From Hymenopellis radicata (Eukaryota; Basidiomycota; Agaricomycetes; Agaricales; Physalacriaceae): a DNA stretch of 17,226 nt. The position numbers were made by a program, and so were the translations under genes. Where the stretch lies: NCBI GenBank assembly GCA_015501595.1, contig JADNRX010000961.1:1-17226 (forward strand), given 5' to 3'. This document shows, in pieces, positions 1 to 7,870 of this stretch (positions are counted from its first letter, which is position 1; every line of letters starts with the position of its first letter). Under the pieces are notes generated by a model. The model saw nothing but the letters and a program-made list of their open reading frames with translations, searched no databases and had not been told where the DNA came from.

Positions 1-859
1 AGACCGCGAACACTTACATTGATAGTCTTGCACAATGCGGCGTTGATACCAAAGCCAAAAGGTAACCGGCCGCATGATCGATAGCTTGCACTGGTAGAGG
101 TTTGGGTTCGTTGACGCCGAATGCTTCGGTTTCGGCTACATTGAACCCAGTCGCCGTTTGAACGAAGGAGTCGAACTATTTGTGAATGTTAGCATGCATA
201 GTTCCAAAAGACACGCCTACCCCACGTCGATCCTTCCATGGACCTTCCCATCCCCACGCATTCAGACTGGCATAGACGATCCCTGGGCGTAATTTAGCTA
301 GTTCTGTAGGACCAAACCCCTTTTCTTCAAGTCCGCCGGGTCGATAGCCTTGCAAGAATACATCAGCTTCTTTGGCCAACTCGCGGAGCGTGTTCTTATC
401 CGTTTCCGTCGTCAAGTCGAGCTGAGGTCGTTCTCTTCCCGCGTGAGGTGTCTGCATCTAACAAGTTTGGGCGAAGTCACAAGACAGGACATCGGCTCCA
501 TACGCTATGACAGTGATCTGTTAGAAGTCTTCTCACAAGTTGGCGGACCAAAGTCTTTACCTGCCAAGGTTCGGCCAGCAACAGGACCAGCGATCACCCG
601 AGTGAACTCAAGTACCCTTATACCTTCCAGTGGTCGCGTAAACCGTTCATCGGAACACGTCGGGTGCATCACCGATTCGTATCAACACTACAGGAAGCGT
701 GTGGCGCAGTGACAGTGCTGGAGGCACACTTTCCCACTCGGCGAAAGAACGAAGAGCAGTAGCACACATGTTGCGCTCAGCGGCGGTCGTCTCGAGCTCT
801 ACAGAGTCCCATGAAGATAGGGCATTTTGCACATCCTTCCTTGATATGCTCGGGGAGTC
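1..859 (-). CDS. CoA-transferase family III (CaiB/BaiF), 3' part, frame-disrupted and partial
   Basis: Family members move CoA between carboxylic acids; the substrate here cannot be told. Exons read 859-561, 504-221 and 175-18, each with GT...AG borders (introns 560-505 and 220-176; next donor GTAAGT from base 17, so the gene runs off the left edge). Visible motifs in order are NALSSWDSVELETTAAERN, PLEGIRVLEFTRVIAGP (545-632), TLAAYGADVL across the first intron, DTSRGKRT, DVFLQGYRPGGLEEKGFGP, VYASLNAWGWEGPWKDRRG, and FDSFVQTATGFNVAE joined phase 0 after the second intron. These are characteristic of fungal CaiB-like proteins. The frame breaks near 660, at 483-489, at the AAA near 465, near 436, and at the TTT near 62 (a fourth T would restore LLAFGINAAL). 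The acceptor before 859 implies an earlier N-terminal exon, but I could not recognise one. It is either a pseudogene or a poorly sequenced gene. Family assignment is secure; exact ends are not. Confidence 0.82.
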
Positions 860-1356
860 CTGTGGGGGAACGGTCGCGTGCCAAATCAGGTAGTTGAGTT
901 AATTCGGCCTTCGGAGTCTCCACAGCTGACGATGACTCTGACTTTTGTCGCGGTTTATTGGGTGACAACGGTAGCGGAAAGGTTTGCGACAGCGCTGGAG
1001 GTGTAGTTGGCTGATGCAGATGTTCGCGAGCGATGCCATTCTTGAACTGGTCAGGTAATGGTCCACGATGAGGTGGAAACCTGCAGAGAACCAGAGATGA
1101 GGCTCGGCAACGGATATAAGCTAAGCCAGCAACAGACCAGATGTTGGGAAGTGAGAAAGAGTGTTGCAACGATCGAGAAGGGTGTACGGGCAATGGGTGT
1201 TTCTGCGGGAGGGCGACGATTGAACGCTAACCACATGGCGGGTCCACAGCAAAAGAGAAAGCGAATGGTGGTAGCTGGCCAAGGCGTGAAGGAGACGAAA
1301 TGAAGGTAGGTCGAATGGTTGTGCCTGCAAGGACCGTTAGCTAGGGTTAGGGTTCT
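860..1356. other. Spacer upstream of the CoA-transferase fragment
   Basis: A complete fungal CoA-transferase of this type would have N-terminal exons here on the minus strand. The open stretch at 777-1193 (minus) is rich in Pro and Ser, overlaps the real exon in another frame, and shows no family motif. Nothing else was recognised before the telomere-like motif at its right end. Confidence 0.4.
1342..1354 (+). repeat. Short interstitial telomere-like repeat
   Basis: The sequence TAGGGTTAGGGTT is two units of the TTAGGG telomere repeat used by most filamentous fungi. It ends two bases before the left arm of the inverted repeat at 1357-1407. Two units alone could be chance, so this is a marker and not proof of a former chromosome end. 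Confidence 0.5.
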
Positions 1357-1407
1357 CGAGGCTTCAAATTTCACAGTGGTCACGCGGATGTGAAGTTTGA
1401 AGCCTCG
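1357..1407. repeat. 19-bp inverted repeat (hairpin-forming)
   Basis: The left arm CGAGGCTTCAAATTTCACA (1357-1375) pairs with the right arm TGTGAAGTTTGAAGCCTCG (1389-1407), matching at 18 of 19 positions around a 13-base loop. No gene frame explains it. It could be the end of a small foldback element or a fold-back repair scar; I saw no second copy in the window. Confidence 0.7.
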
Positions 1408-2951
1408 CCTGTGGCTGTGCATTACCTTGGACATGAAAACACGGACTGCCCCAGTCCTGCGTGTCTAGTTTGGCTTAGTCCAGTATTGGTGATTGGTAGT
1501 AGTCGGGGCGACGCGAGAGGAGTCAGCCAATGCAGAAATTACATAGGTGGATGCAGGACAAGCGGTCTCTTAATCATTAGACACATCCTTTCAGCAGAAG
1601 ATTGCGTACTTTGCATCGTTTTCTTGGTACGAGAGTGATGCTCCAGCAGCGTCTTGTGCGTCTTCGTAAAAACCTGGCCTGACGTGTCGTGAATTGAAGT
1701 TGAACTGAGCTAGTGAACAGCACGGGTGATTCAATTCGAACCCACACCCGAACCCGCCAAGTACCCGCACCCACCTCGCGGGTACGGGTCACCCGCTATA
1801 ATCACCCTCGGGCCTTGATGATGATGGGTTGACGGGTTCATTTTTTCATGCCCGCCGACGAACGCCGAGCAATTGCGCGGGGTCCATCGACGTGCATGAT
1901 ACACAGTCAAGCCTCTTCAGCCGTGTATAACGACAGAAAAGGGACATGACAGTCTAAGAAACCATGCCGTGTTGCCACCTCGATCTTACGCGCCACGGCG
2001 TTCGAAAAGTAGCGTCGTCGTAAAAAAGGGCGGCGAAGATCCAGAGCAGCGCGCTGACGGAGCACGCGAAATATGAACAGAGATGCTGCAAACGAGAGTA
2101 GAAATGAGGATGTTAGACAAAGAAATTTCTTTAAAAACGTACCTCTGGGCACACGGCCGCGACGTCGTCTAGCCCGTAGTCGTACTCCTTGTATGCGAGA
2201 GCAGTCAACGCGCGCATGCCTGTGCTAGATATTCGAGTATGAGCCTGGCGCCGTCATATAAACAAGCGCCAGAGCACACAAAAACGAGGCCGCTGTCGTC
2301 CCGGGCGTCGTCGTCAAAGCGCCTGCAGACCAGGGCTGTCCTGTAGCAAGGCCGCCTCTCTGAGGGCTTACGCGGCGCGAATGGCGGTCCAAGTAGCGCC
2401 ATCCCGAAGACAAGCACAAAGAAAGCACCCCAGAACGCATCCGAGGGTGCAGCGACCGGCGCAGAGCCAAACCGCCCCAAAAAATCGAAGCAGAAGACAG
2501 AAAAGAAGTAAGAGAGAGGCCTCTGAGGCCGACGGGCACGACGCTAACGTCGTGCTGGTGGGAGCAAGGGCGGGTGACTACGGGTCACAGGGTTCACGGA
2601 CCGAGACCCGCACCCCTCCCGACCGGCCAGCCGGCCCGGAGTGATCTGCTGATGGTGGCTCTTTGTCTTACCCGTCTCTTTGCCTGTTGTACCATCACAA
2701 CGACGATCTGTTCATCGACAATCGTCTAGCAGCATTGCTCTGACATTGCCAGGCCGACGATGAGGTATGCAGGATCCGGACTCTGGAGACACTTAGTCAG
2801 TCCCGATACCAGTACGTAGCCCCTCAGATCTGTGTCCTGGTTGATCAGAACTTGTGTCTCTTAGATCAGTCTTTCTTACCCTTCCGTCACGTTCAGAGTT
2901 GGTGCTTTTCGGTTATCTGTACCCCTTGTCAATATATCGTGTTGATTGTCA
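1408..2951. other. 1.5-kb stretch with no recognised gene
   Basis: Open frames here are short, overlap on both strands and show no family motif. Contents worth noting are the CCCG-rich block at 1735-1800, a GC-rich block at 2560-2640 that repeats the 10-mer TACGGGTCAC also seen at 1783-1792, and a T-run at 1841-1846. The two CCCG blocks could bound a roughly 0.9-kb element, but I could not find matching terminal repeats or a target-site duplication. Confidence 0.45.
1761..1785. repeat. CCCG-rich hairpin
   Basis: Perfect 8-bp arms GTACCCGC (1761-1768) and GCGGGTAC (1778-1785) enclose a 9-base loop. They sit within a low-complexity tract in which ACCC/CCCG words recur from about 1738 to 1800. 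It looks like decayed simple repeat and not a regulatory site. Confidence 0.55.
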
Positions 2952-3394
2952 AAATCTCGCGCGCAAAATTTCGCGCCCAATTGTCTGAACTCTCGCCCTA
3001 TTTAATTGTGAGAATCTCGCGCTCCATTGTCTGAATTCTCGCGCGATAAAATCTCGCGTCGATACTACATTCGAAATCTCGTGCCGGACGGTCAGAAATC
3101 TCGCGCTGGACCATTGCAAATCTCGCGCTGGACAGGTCGAAATCTCGCGGGCCCACCGACCAACAAATCTCGCGGGCACGACAATGCTAGACAGGAATCT
3201 CGCCTGCATGACACCGAAAACCTCGCGCCGGAGGGCCCACCTTACCTGAAATCTCGCGGCAACAACCTTCAAATCTCGCGTCATAACCCCTACTAAAAAC
3301 TCTCGGCAGAAGGCTAGTCAAAATAACTCGCGCTTCTCAAATTCAGGGTAAGAATCTCGCGGCAGTCGGGGTTTTAAGGTCTCAAAAACTCGCG
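2952..3394. repeat. Degenerate array of about 19 AAATCTCGCG-like units, 22-bp dominant period
   Basis: The 10-mer AAATCTCGCG or a one- to three-mismatch variant starts at 2952, 2966, 2988, 3012, 3034, 3049, 3074, 3096, 3118, 3140, 3165, 3195, 3218, 3249, 3271, 3297, 3323, 3352 and 3385. Six of the 18 spacings are exactly 22 bp and most of the rest lie between 22 and 33. The units at 3074, 3096 and 3118 also share CYGGAC after the core, so part of the array is a true 22-bp tandem repeat, while units further right keep only the core. All copies face the same way. The spacers differ and the repeat is only 10 bp, so it is not a CRISPR. Frames opened on both strands across it are by-products of the repeat. 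Confidence 0.85.
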
Positions 3395-3683
3395 GAACAC
3401 CCTCAAAATCAATTAGTTCGAGTCTTCCCAATCGTGCATCGGATATACCGCATCGTTGTCGCTCCTAGGTGTATTATCCGTGTATGAGCTGGGGGAGGCT
3501 CGAGGAGGCCCCGGACATGTTGATAGGTGTGGGCAGCAAGATGAATTGCGGGACGTGGACAACAGCCTATTTCCCCGTGCGCCAGGCTTTATACTGTCCC
3601 CATTTGCTACTACCAAATCACATATTTTGATTTGCATCGATTAAAATTTGAGTAGTACCTCTGGGGAAGCATGTTGGTGTCAT
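3395..3683. other. Spacer right of the repeat array
   Basis: A minus-strand frame (3637-3413, 74 codons) ends in an acidic tail YPMHDWEDSN and might be the last exon of the unidentified minus-strand gene at 3684-4057. No motif supports this, and nothing else was recognised. Confidence 0.25.
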
Positions 3684-4057
3684 CTACATGTATACAAATA
3701 GTGCTTTTGCAAGGGCAAGTTCCTTGGACCCTCTTGGACCTCGATGCGTCACGACTTGCGATGATGCGTCATTGCCAACAGGAAGTACCAGCTCAATTAC
3801 GCCGCCCCAGAAGCTCATCAGATGCGCTTCCATGCCGATGATGTTCGTGTTCGACGAAGGTAGCTCACCCATGACGCGTGACGGGAAGAATCGTTTACCT
3901 GCACATAACTATCGTAAGCCTCGCCCTACTTATAGTTGCAGAATAAGATCAACATTGATGAAAGAACCAAACCACTCCAAAGCATCTGACGAGAATAGAT
4001 GCACTGTTGCACGGTCCGTTCGCGTCTCAACAGTCGGGCCTAGTACTGGCAGGACTT
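3684..4057 (-). other. Possible exons of an unidentified minus-strand gene
   Basis: On the minus strand a pyrimidine-rich acceptor (CTCTTTTAG) opens a stretch at 4057-3933 that reads like real protein: VLPVLGPTVETRTDRATV, then HLFSSDALEWFGSFIN and VDLILQL. A second stretch, 3872-3684, includes GMEAHLMSFWGGVIELVLPV, then DASSQVVTHRG, and ends at a stop. A third frame between them reads YVQVNDSSRHAWVSYLRR. These could be exons of one gene, but I could not join them in a consistent phase and do not recognise a family. The fragment may be a decayed gene downstream of VPS72. Confidence is low. Confidence 0.25.
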
Positions 4058-4366
4058 CTAAAAGAGCGTAATCGTAAGCAGAACAGACCGATAGTCAATA
4101 GAACAAGGAAGACAGATTCGGGCGGTCGCCAGTCTGACAGCACATGACAAAAGGTCAGCTGTAACGAGAAGGTAGCGAGCGCCGAGGGCTATGGGACACT
4201 GAAAAATCGAGAGCACTGGCATAATGCAGTTGGACTTTCCTGCTTCTCAGACATCGGAATTTGAGTGCTTTCACGATTCTTATAAGTAATTTAGGATATA
4301 GTCCTTTTGGGTCCTATGTGAGTTGAGCAACAAGGAACGCACCAAGACCACTCACTTGTGACAGTA

Positions 4367-5921
4367 TCAACTGGTATCCATTTCAAGTCCCGCACCTCCA
4401 CTGTCTCCCTCTTCAAACTCGAACGGCTGACTCCAAACATAACAACCCAGTGCCGGATTCCACTCATACTCATGCGCCAACACTTTCGTTAACTGATCAT
4501 AGGCCCACTTGTTCGCGTAGGGCGTGCCAGTTCTCGGATCCCTATACGGCGCGGGTAATCCAGTAAGCGGACAGGTCTGCTTGGGACGCGCTGAAAGCAG
4601 ATAACATCAGTGGCCTCTCGACCGCATAGGAAAGCGAGATGCATACACATAGGGCGCGGTTTGCTCGTCCGAAAGACTTTGAGCTCGCCCCACTTGACGT
4701 GGTCCCCAAATACAGCAGCCATAGTTTCCTTCCAGTTCGGCTTCCGCGTATCATCGTCCTGTCCTAGTTCATGCACCAAGTAATTCTTCTCTACGCTGAG
4801 GATTTTCTTGACGGGTGCAGGTGGCGTAGGCGGTGGCATCGGAAATGAAAACTGATAGGCCATGGATTGGGACGCAGCAACGCTAGATCCAGCAAAGTAA
4901 GGGGAGTAATTCGAAGCGCCGCCGGTCATCGACGTATTGAATGTGCTATAGCGGTCATGTTGCTGTGGTGGTGGCGGTGGAGATGGCGGTGGCGGTTGTA
5001 CGATAACTTCCGTTTTCTCCATTCGAGATATCCAACGCAAAAGAGGTCCCTCAACCGACTTGCGGACAACACGCGCTTGTTTACGCTTCTCTTCTTCCAC
5101 CTTGAGATAATCGCGATGCTCAGTGATGTTGCCTGCTTCGTTGGCAAGCGCACGGGCCATGAGCTCGTCTTGGGTCATCTGTTTCTGGTGTTTGACCTTG
5201 CGCGGTGCTTTAGCAGCCTGTGAAAAATGTAAGTGGCCATAAACATAGACAAGAGAGAAAAATGTTTACACGCTTCTTCTCTAATTGCTCTCTCCTTTGC
5301 GCGGTGGCTGTGGTATTCATAACCGTTGTTCGTCTCTTGCTTTGTCGAGGCGCCGCATCAGCTTCGGCAGCTTTGCGACGCGTCCTCGTCAAAGTTTGGG
5401 TTGAGGAAGACGGTTCTGGTTCTGCATCGAAAGAGACCGCGCGTGGACGCGCTCGAGATGCGGCCAATGACTTTGCGACGCGTGCGCGAGCAGACTAGAA
5501 CAAGACATGTCAGAACACGGTCAAGGTAATGGGCCTACAACCGCGCCTTTCTCGCTTGTTTCTCCTCATCAACGTCCTCTTCAGCCGCGATTTCGTTCGC
5601 CCGGGCTTCTTCTTCCTCATCAGTATGTTCAAAGTCGGAATCAGCTATGGATTCCTCGTCTGGCACAGAGAGTGAGGATGCGCTGAGTGGCTAGTGAGCC
5701 AGAAGAGAGAGACAGACACTTGTCTACAGAAAAATCGATGTCGTCTTCAGCGTCCTGGAGTATGTTTTCATTTGCTATTTCAGCCAGAAGAACGGCCTGC
5801 ATTCTATGCATCTATTAATTTTGGATTTAATATGAATTAAGCAGCAGTCGAACCGGTTCCCCGCTGTGCTTCGTCTGGAACGACGAGCAGTAAGGCCATC
5901 CTCGAGGCCATCGTTGGACAT
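4367..5921 (-). CDS. VPS72: YL1/Swc2 family histone-binding subunit of the SWR1 chromatin remodeller
   Basis: In yeast and animals YL1/Swc2 binds H2A.Z-H2B and helps SWR1 exchange it into nucleosomes. Exons: 5921-5854, 5803-5720, 5682 to about 5542, about 5494-5270, 5217-4647 and 4590-4367. The ATG at 5919-5921 gives MSNDGLEDGLTARRSRRSTA, the usual YL1 start. Then come the acidic stretch DSDFEHTDEEEEARANE, a basic region with RQSKRRTTVMNTTATA, LMARALANEAGNITEHRDYL, VEGPLLRWISR, a Pro-rich linker (PPPPSPPPPPQQ), and KPNWKETMAAVFGDHVKW. The C-terminal YL1_C domain reads CPLTGLPAPYRDPRTGTPYA and ends HEYEWNPALGCYVW plus a short tail. Predicted length is about 436 aa. One oddity: the third intron (about 5541-5495) does not splice in phase, implying a one-base error or an atypical site. 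It is divergent from the mitoribosomal gene across 75 bp. Confidence 0.93.
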
Positions 5922-5996
5922 GATGTTGTCGACGCGAGAGAGAGACAATTGATCAACAAGTCAATACATCACGCTTTCTCTTTCCGTTCACGTCCA
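5922..5996. promoter_or_regulatory. Bidirectional promoter shared by VPS72 and the mitoribosomal gene
   Basis: Only 75 bp separate the two divergent start codons, so both promoters and 5' UTRs must lie here or overlap the genes. The stretch holds a GA run (GAGAGAGAGA, about 5936-5945) and a CT-rich tract (about 5974-5984) but no clear TATA box. Co-regulation is inferred from geometry alone. Confidence 0.6.
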
Positions 5997-6784
5997 ATGG
6001 CGACCAGCGCGGTGAGACTGCCCTCCGCCAAGCTCAATGTCCTCCTCGCCAATCTCAATGCGACACCGAGGCTGATGCTGAGAGGCGTCAAGGAGCTCAG
6101 AGTTTCCTATGCTTACCGCAATGACCACTTTGGCGCCCGGTATGTGTCGGCAAGTCGCGTCTAACTGACTGGAAACTCAGAACGCTCTTAGGCACTTTGC
6201 AAAGGACTTTCTGCCTCGCATAGCATACGCCAATCCTGAGGTGGCGATAAATGTGCAAAAGGAACTCAAGACCAAGGACGACAAATGGAGACCCGACATA
6301 AAGGTTGTCTTCGGTGCGTGTGTAGTCTTGCTCGCTGTTCACTGGTCTGACAACGTCCTTAGGGGACGGTAAAACTGCGGCCATTAACATGCACGCAAAG
6401 TGGTCAACTGCTATCGCCAAAGAGCTAATGGACGTCGCCGGCATTGACGCTTGGCGGAAATACAAAGCCAGTGCCGACGCGGCGGGTCGACCTGTTTTTC
6501 CTGGCGAAGAAAACGAAAGATCTATACTCTCATCGCCAGACGAATCCTTACCGACATTGGAGGAGTTTCGAAATTCACCGGAAGGAAAGGCGGCACTGGC
6601 AAAGGCTGCGGTGGAACGAGCGGAAGGTAGAAAGAAAGCCATGGCAGCAATAGAGGAGAAGAAGGCTAAAAAGGCTGCTGCCCAAACGGCGCCAGCAACA
6701 ACAGATCAGCCCCCGGAAGAGACTCAGAGTCAGACGACTCTCGCGGCCAAGGCAGCATCATTATTTGCTACTCCAAAAGCATAA
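5997..6784 (+). CDS. Mitochondrial ribosomal protein with L51/S25/CI-B8 domain
   Basis: Three exons, 5997-6139, 6192-6313 and 6363-6784, join to 229 codons including stop with no frame break. The N-terminal 115 or so residues form the thioredoxin-like L51/S25/CI-B8 domain shared by mitoribosomal proteins and complex I subunit B8: NATPRLMLRGVKELRVSYAY, NDHFGARHFAKDFLPRIAY, then KWRPDIKVVFGDGKTAAINM. A charged Lys/Ala/Glu-rich tail follows (AEGRKKAMAAIEEKKAKKAA). Fungal mitoribosomal proteins with this domain include Mrp49 (mL61) and mS25; I cannot tell which orthologue this is. The ATG at 5997 is chosen because family members begin just before VRLP; an in-frame upstream ATG at 5949 would add 16 residues that might act as a mitochondrial presequence. 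It probably acts in the mitochondrial matrix. Confidence 0.88.
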
Positions 6785-6843
6785 CCCACTATACTCACTC
6801 ATAATAAGTACAGAAAGCATTCAAAAAAATCAATTAAGTGCTA
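6785..6843. other. 59-bp convergent 3' spacer
   Basis: The mitoribosomal stop (6782-6784) and the GET2 stop (6844-6846, minus) face each other across 59 bp. The spacer is AT-rich, with AATAAG and an A7 run usable on the plus strand, so the two 3' UTRs very likely overlap as antisense tails. Confidence 0.55.
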
Positions 6844-7870
6844 TTATACAGCAAACCAGGTCGCAAGCCATGCTATAAAACCTATCCCCACGAGAACACC
6901 TGCTAAATCATCAAGAAGCATGGAGAACAGGCCGATGTACTTCCAGCCATTCACGACAATGGAAGCAATATGCGGTGGGAGTACCGGCATTGCCATTGAG
7001 AGCAGAGTTGGAAGCTGCTCGTTATCCTAGAAAGCCATCAGCGTATACACTAGGAAATAAAGGTAGATACGTACGAGACCTGTGAACAAGCGTGTCGAGT
7101 GTAATACAATTTGCACAGTTGTCAAAGCCCAAAAGAAAGGCTATTATTGCAAACGTAAGAAAACGATATCAGGGATAGGAATGAAGAATGCTCACTACGA
7201 CTTGCACGCGGGCCACCTCCTTGAGTAACGCGGCCCAGCGATTCATAACCTTGTCCTTCTGCTCGTCCATCAGCCCTCTCACTGCCTCGTGAAGCTTCGG
7301 TTCATGGAACATCACAAAGTACGCAAGCAGCAGCCACATCGCCACGAGGTGTACAACAGGCAAGAGCTTCTGCACTAGAGTTTTCGGTTTGGGAACCACA
7401 GCGGCTGCTGGACCTGGGCCGTTCATGCCCATCATGGCGTTCATACCCATACCCAGTCCTGCGCCGCCATCTCCACCACCGGTAGCGGCCATAAGCTGAG
7501 CCAAGAATGGGTTTTCCTCAAGAGAAGGCATCGGCGGAGGCGTTCCCTCTTTCGCGCTATCGTTGGCATTCGGTCTAGCATTTGGAGGCATCCGGCCCAT
7601 CATGAGCGCCTGCATAAGCTGCTGCTGCTGTTCATCGGACCACACCGAAGGATCCGGGGCTGCAAAGTTCTCGGGTGGAGGTGGAATGACAGGTGTTTGG
7701 TCGCCGACAAAGTTGCTCAGTGAAGAGAGCTTTGGGAGGGGCGGGTCGGCGTGCTTGTACGCGGGCGCATCTTCGCCGCGGCCGGAAGTGGTGAGTTTTG
7801 CGAGGCGGTCCGAGCCACGGCTGAGAATGGCTTTGCGCCTCGCTTCGGCGCGTGCTGCAGGCGATGACAT
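6844..7870 (-). CDS. GET2: GET complex subunit Get2 (tail-anchored protein receptor)
   Basis: Get2 with Get1 forms the ER receptor that takes tail-anchored proteins from the Get3 ATPase and inserts them in the membrane. Exons 7870-7196, 7140-7075 and 7026-6844 join cleanly to 307 aa with no break. The start is the ATG at 7868-7870; the upstream open stretch has only a TTG. The N-terminus has the basic Get3-binding motif (AARAEARRKAILSRGSDRL). A long Pro/Gln/Met-rich cytosolic linker follows, with WSDEQQQQLMQALMMGRMP and GLGMGMNAMMGMNGPG. Three membrane segments lie near residues 169-189 (LLPVVHLVAMWLLLAYFVMF), 226-246 (PFFWALTTVQIVLH) and 283-303 (LAGVLVGIGFIAWLATWF). This architecture is typical of Get2/CAMLG proteins. 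It is convergent with the mitoribosomal gene. Confidence 0.88.

Noticed and set aside
350..712. 120-aa plus-strand frame
   Set aside because: It is antisense to the CoA-transferase exons, which carry clear family motifs.
1051..1434. 127-aa minus-strand frame considered as the N-terminal CoA-transferase exon
   Set aside because: It lacks the family's N-terminal motifs, overlaps the inverted repeat, and its sequence is Cys/His/Pro-rich in a non-coding style.
1730..1760. tRNA B-box-like GGTTCGAAT on the minus strand
   Set aside because: No A box at a suitable distance and no cloverleaf could be folded.
2949..3296. Open frames on both strands (111 aa minus, 89 aa plus) with recurring ARF/REI or SRG-like residues
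   Set aside because: Their repeated residues are the AAATCTCGCG array read in frame; both strands stay open because the repeat lacks stops.
2952..3394. CRISPR-like array
   Set aside because: The repeat is only about 10 bp, degenerate and irregularly spaced, in a eukaryotic context with no cas genes.
6097..6642. 181-aa minus-strand frame over the mitoribosomal gene
   Set aside because: It crosses two well-supported introns and all three exons of the plus-strand gene and has no motif.
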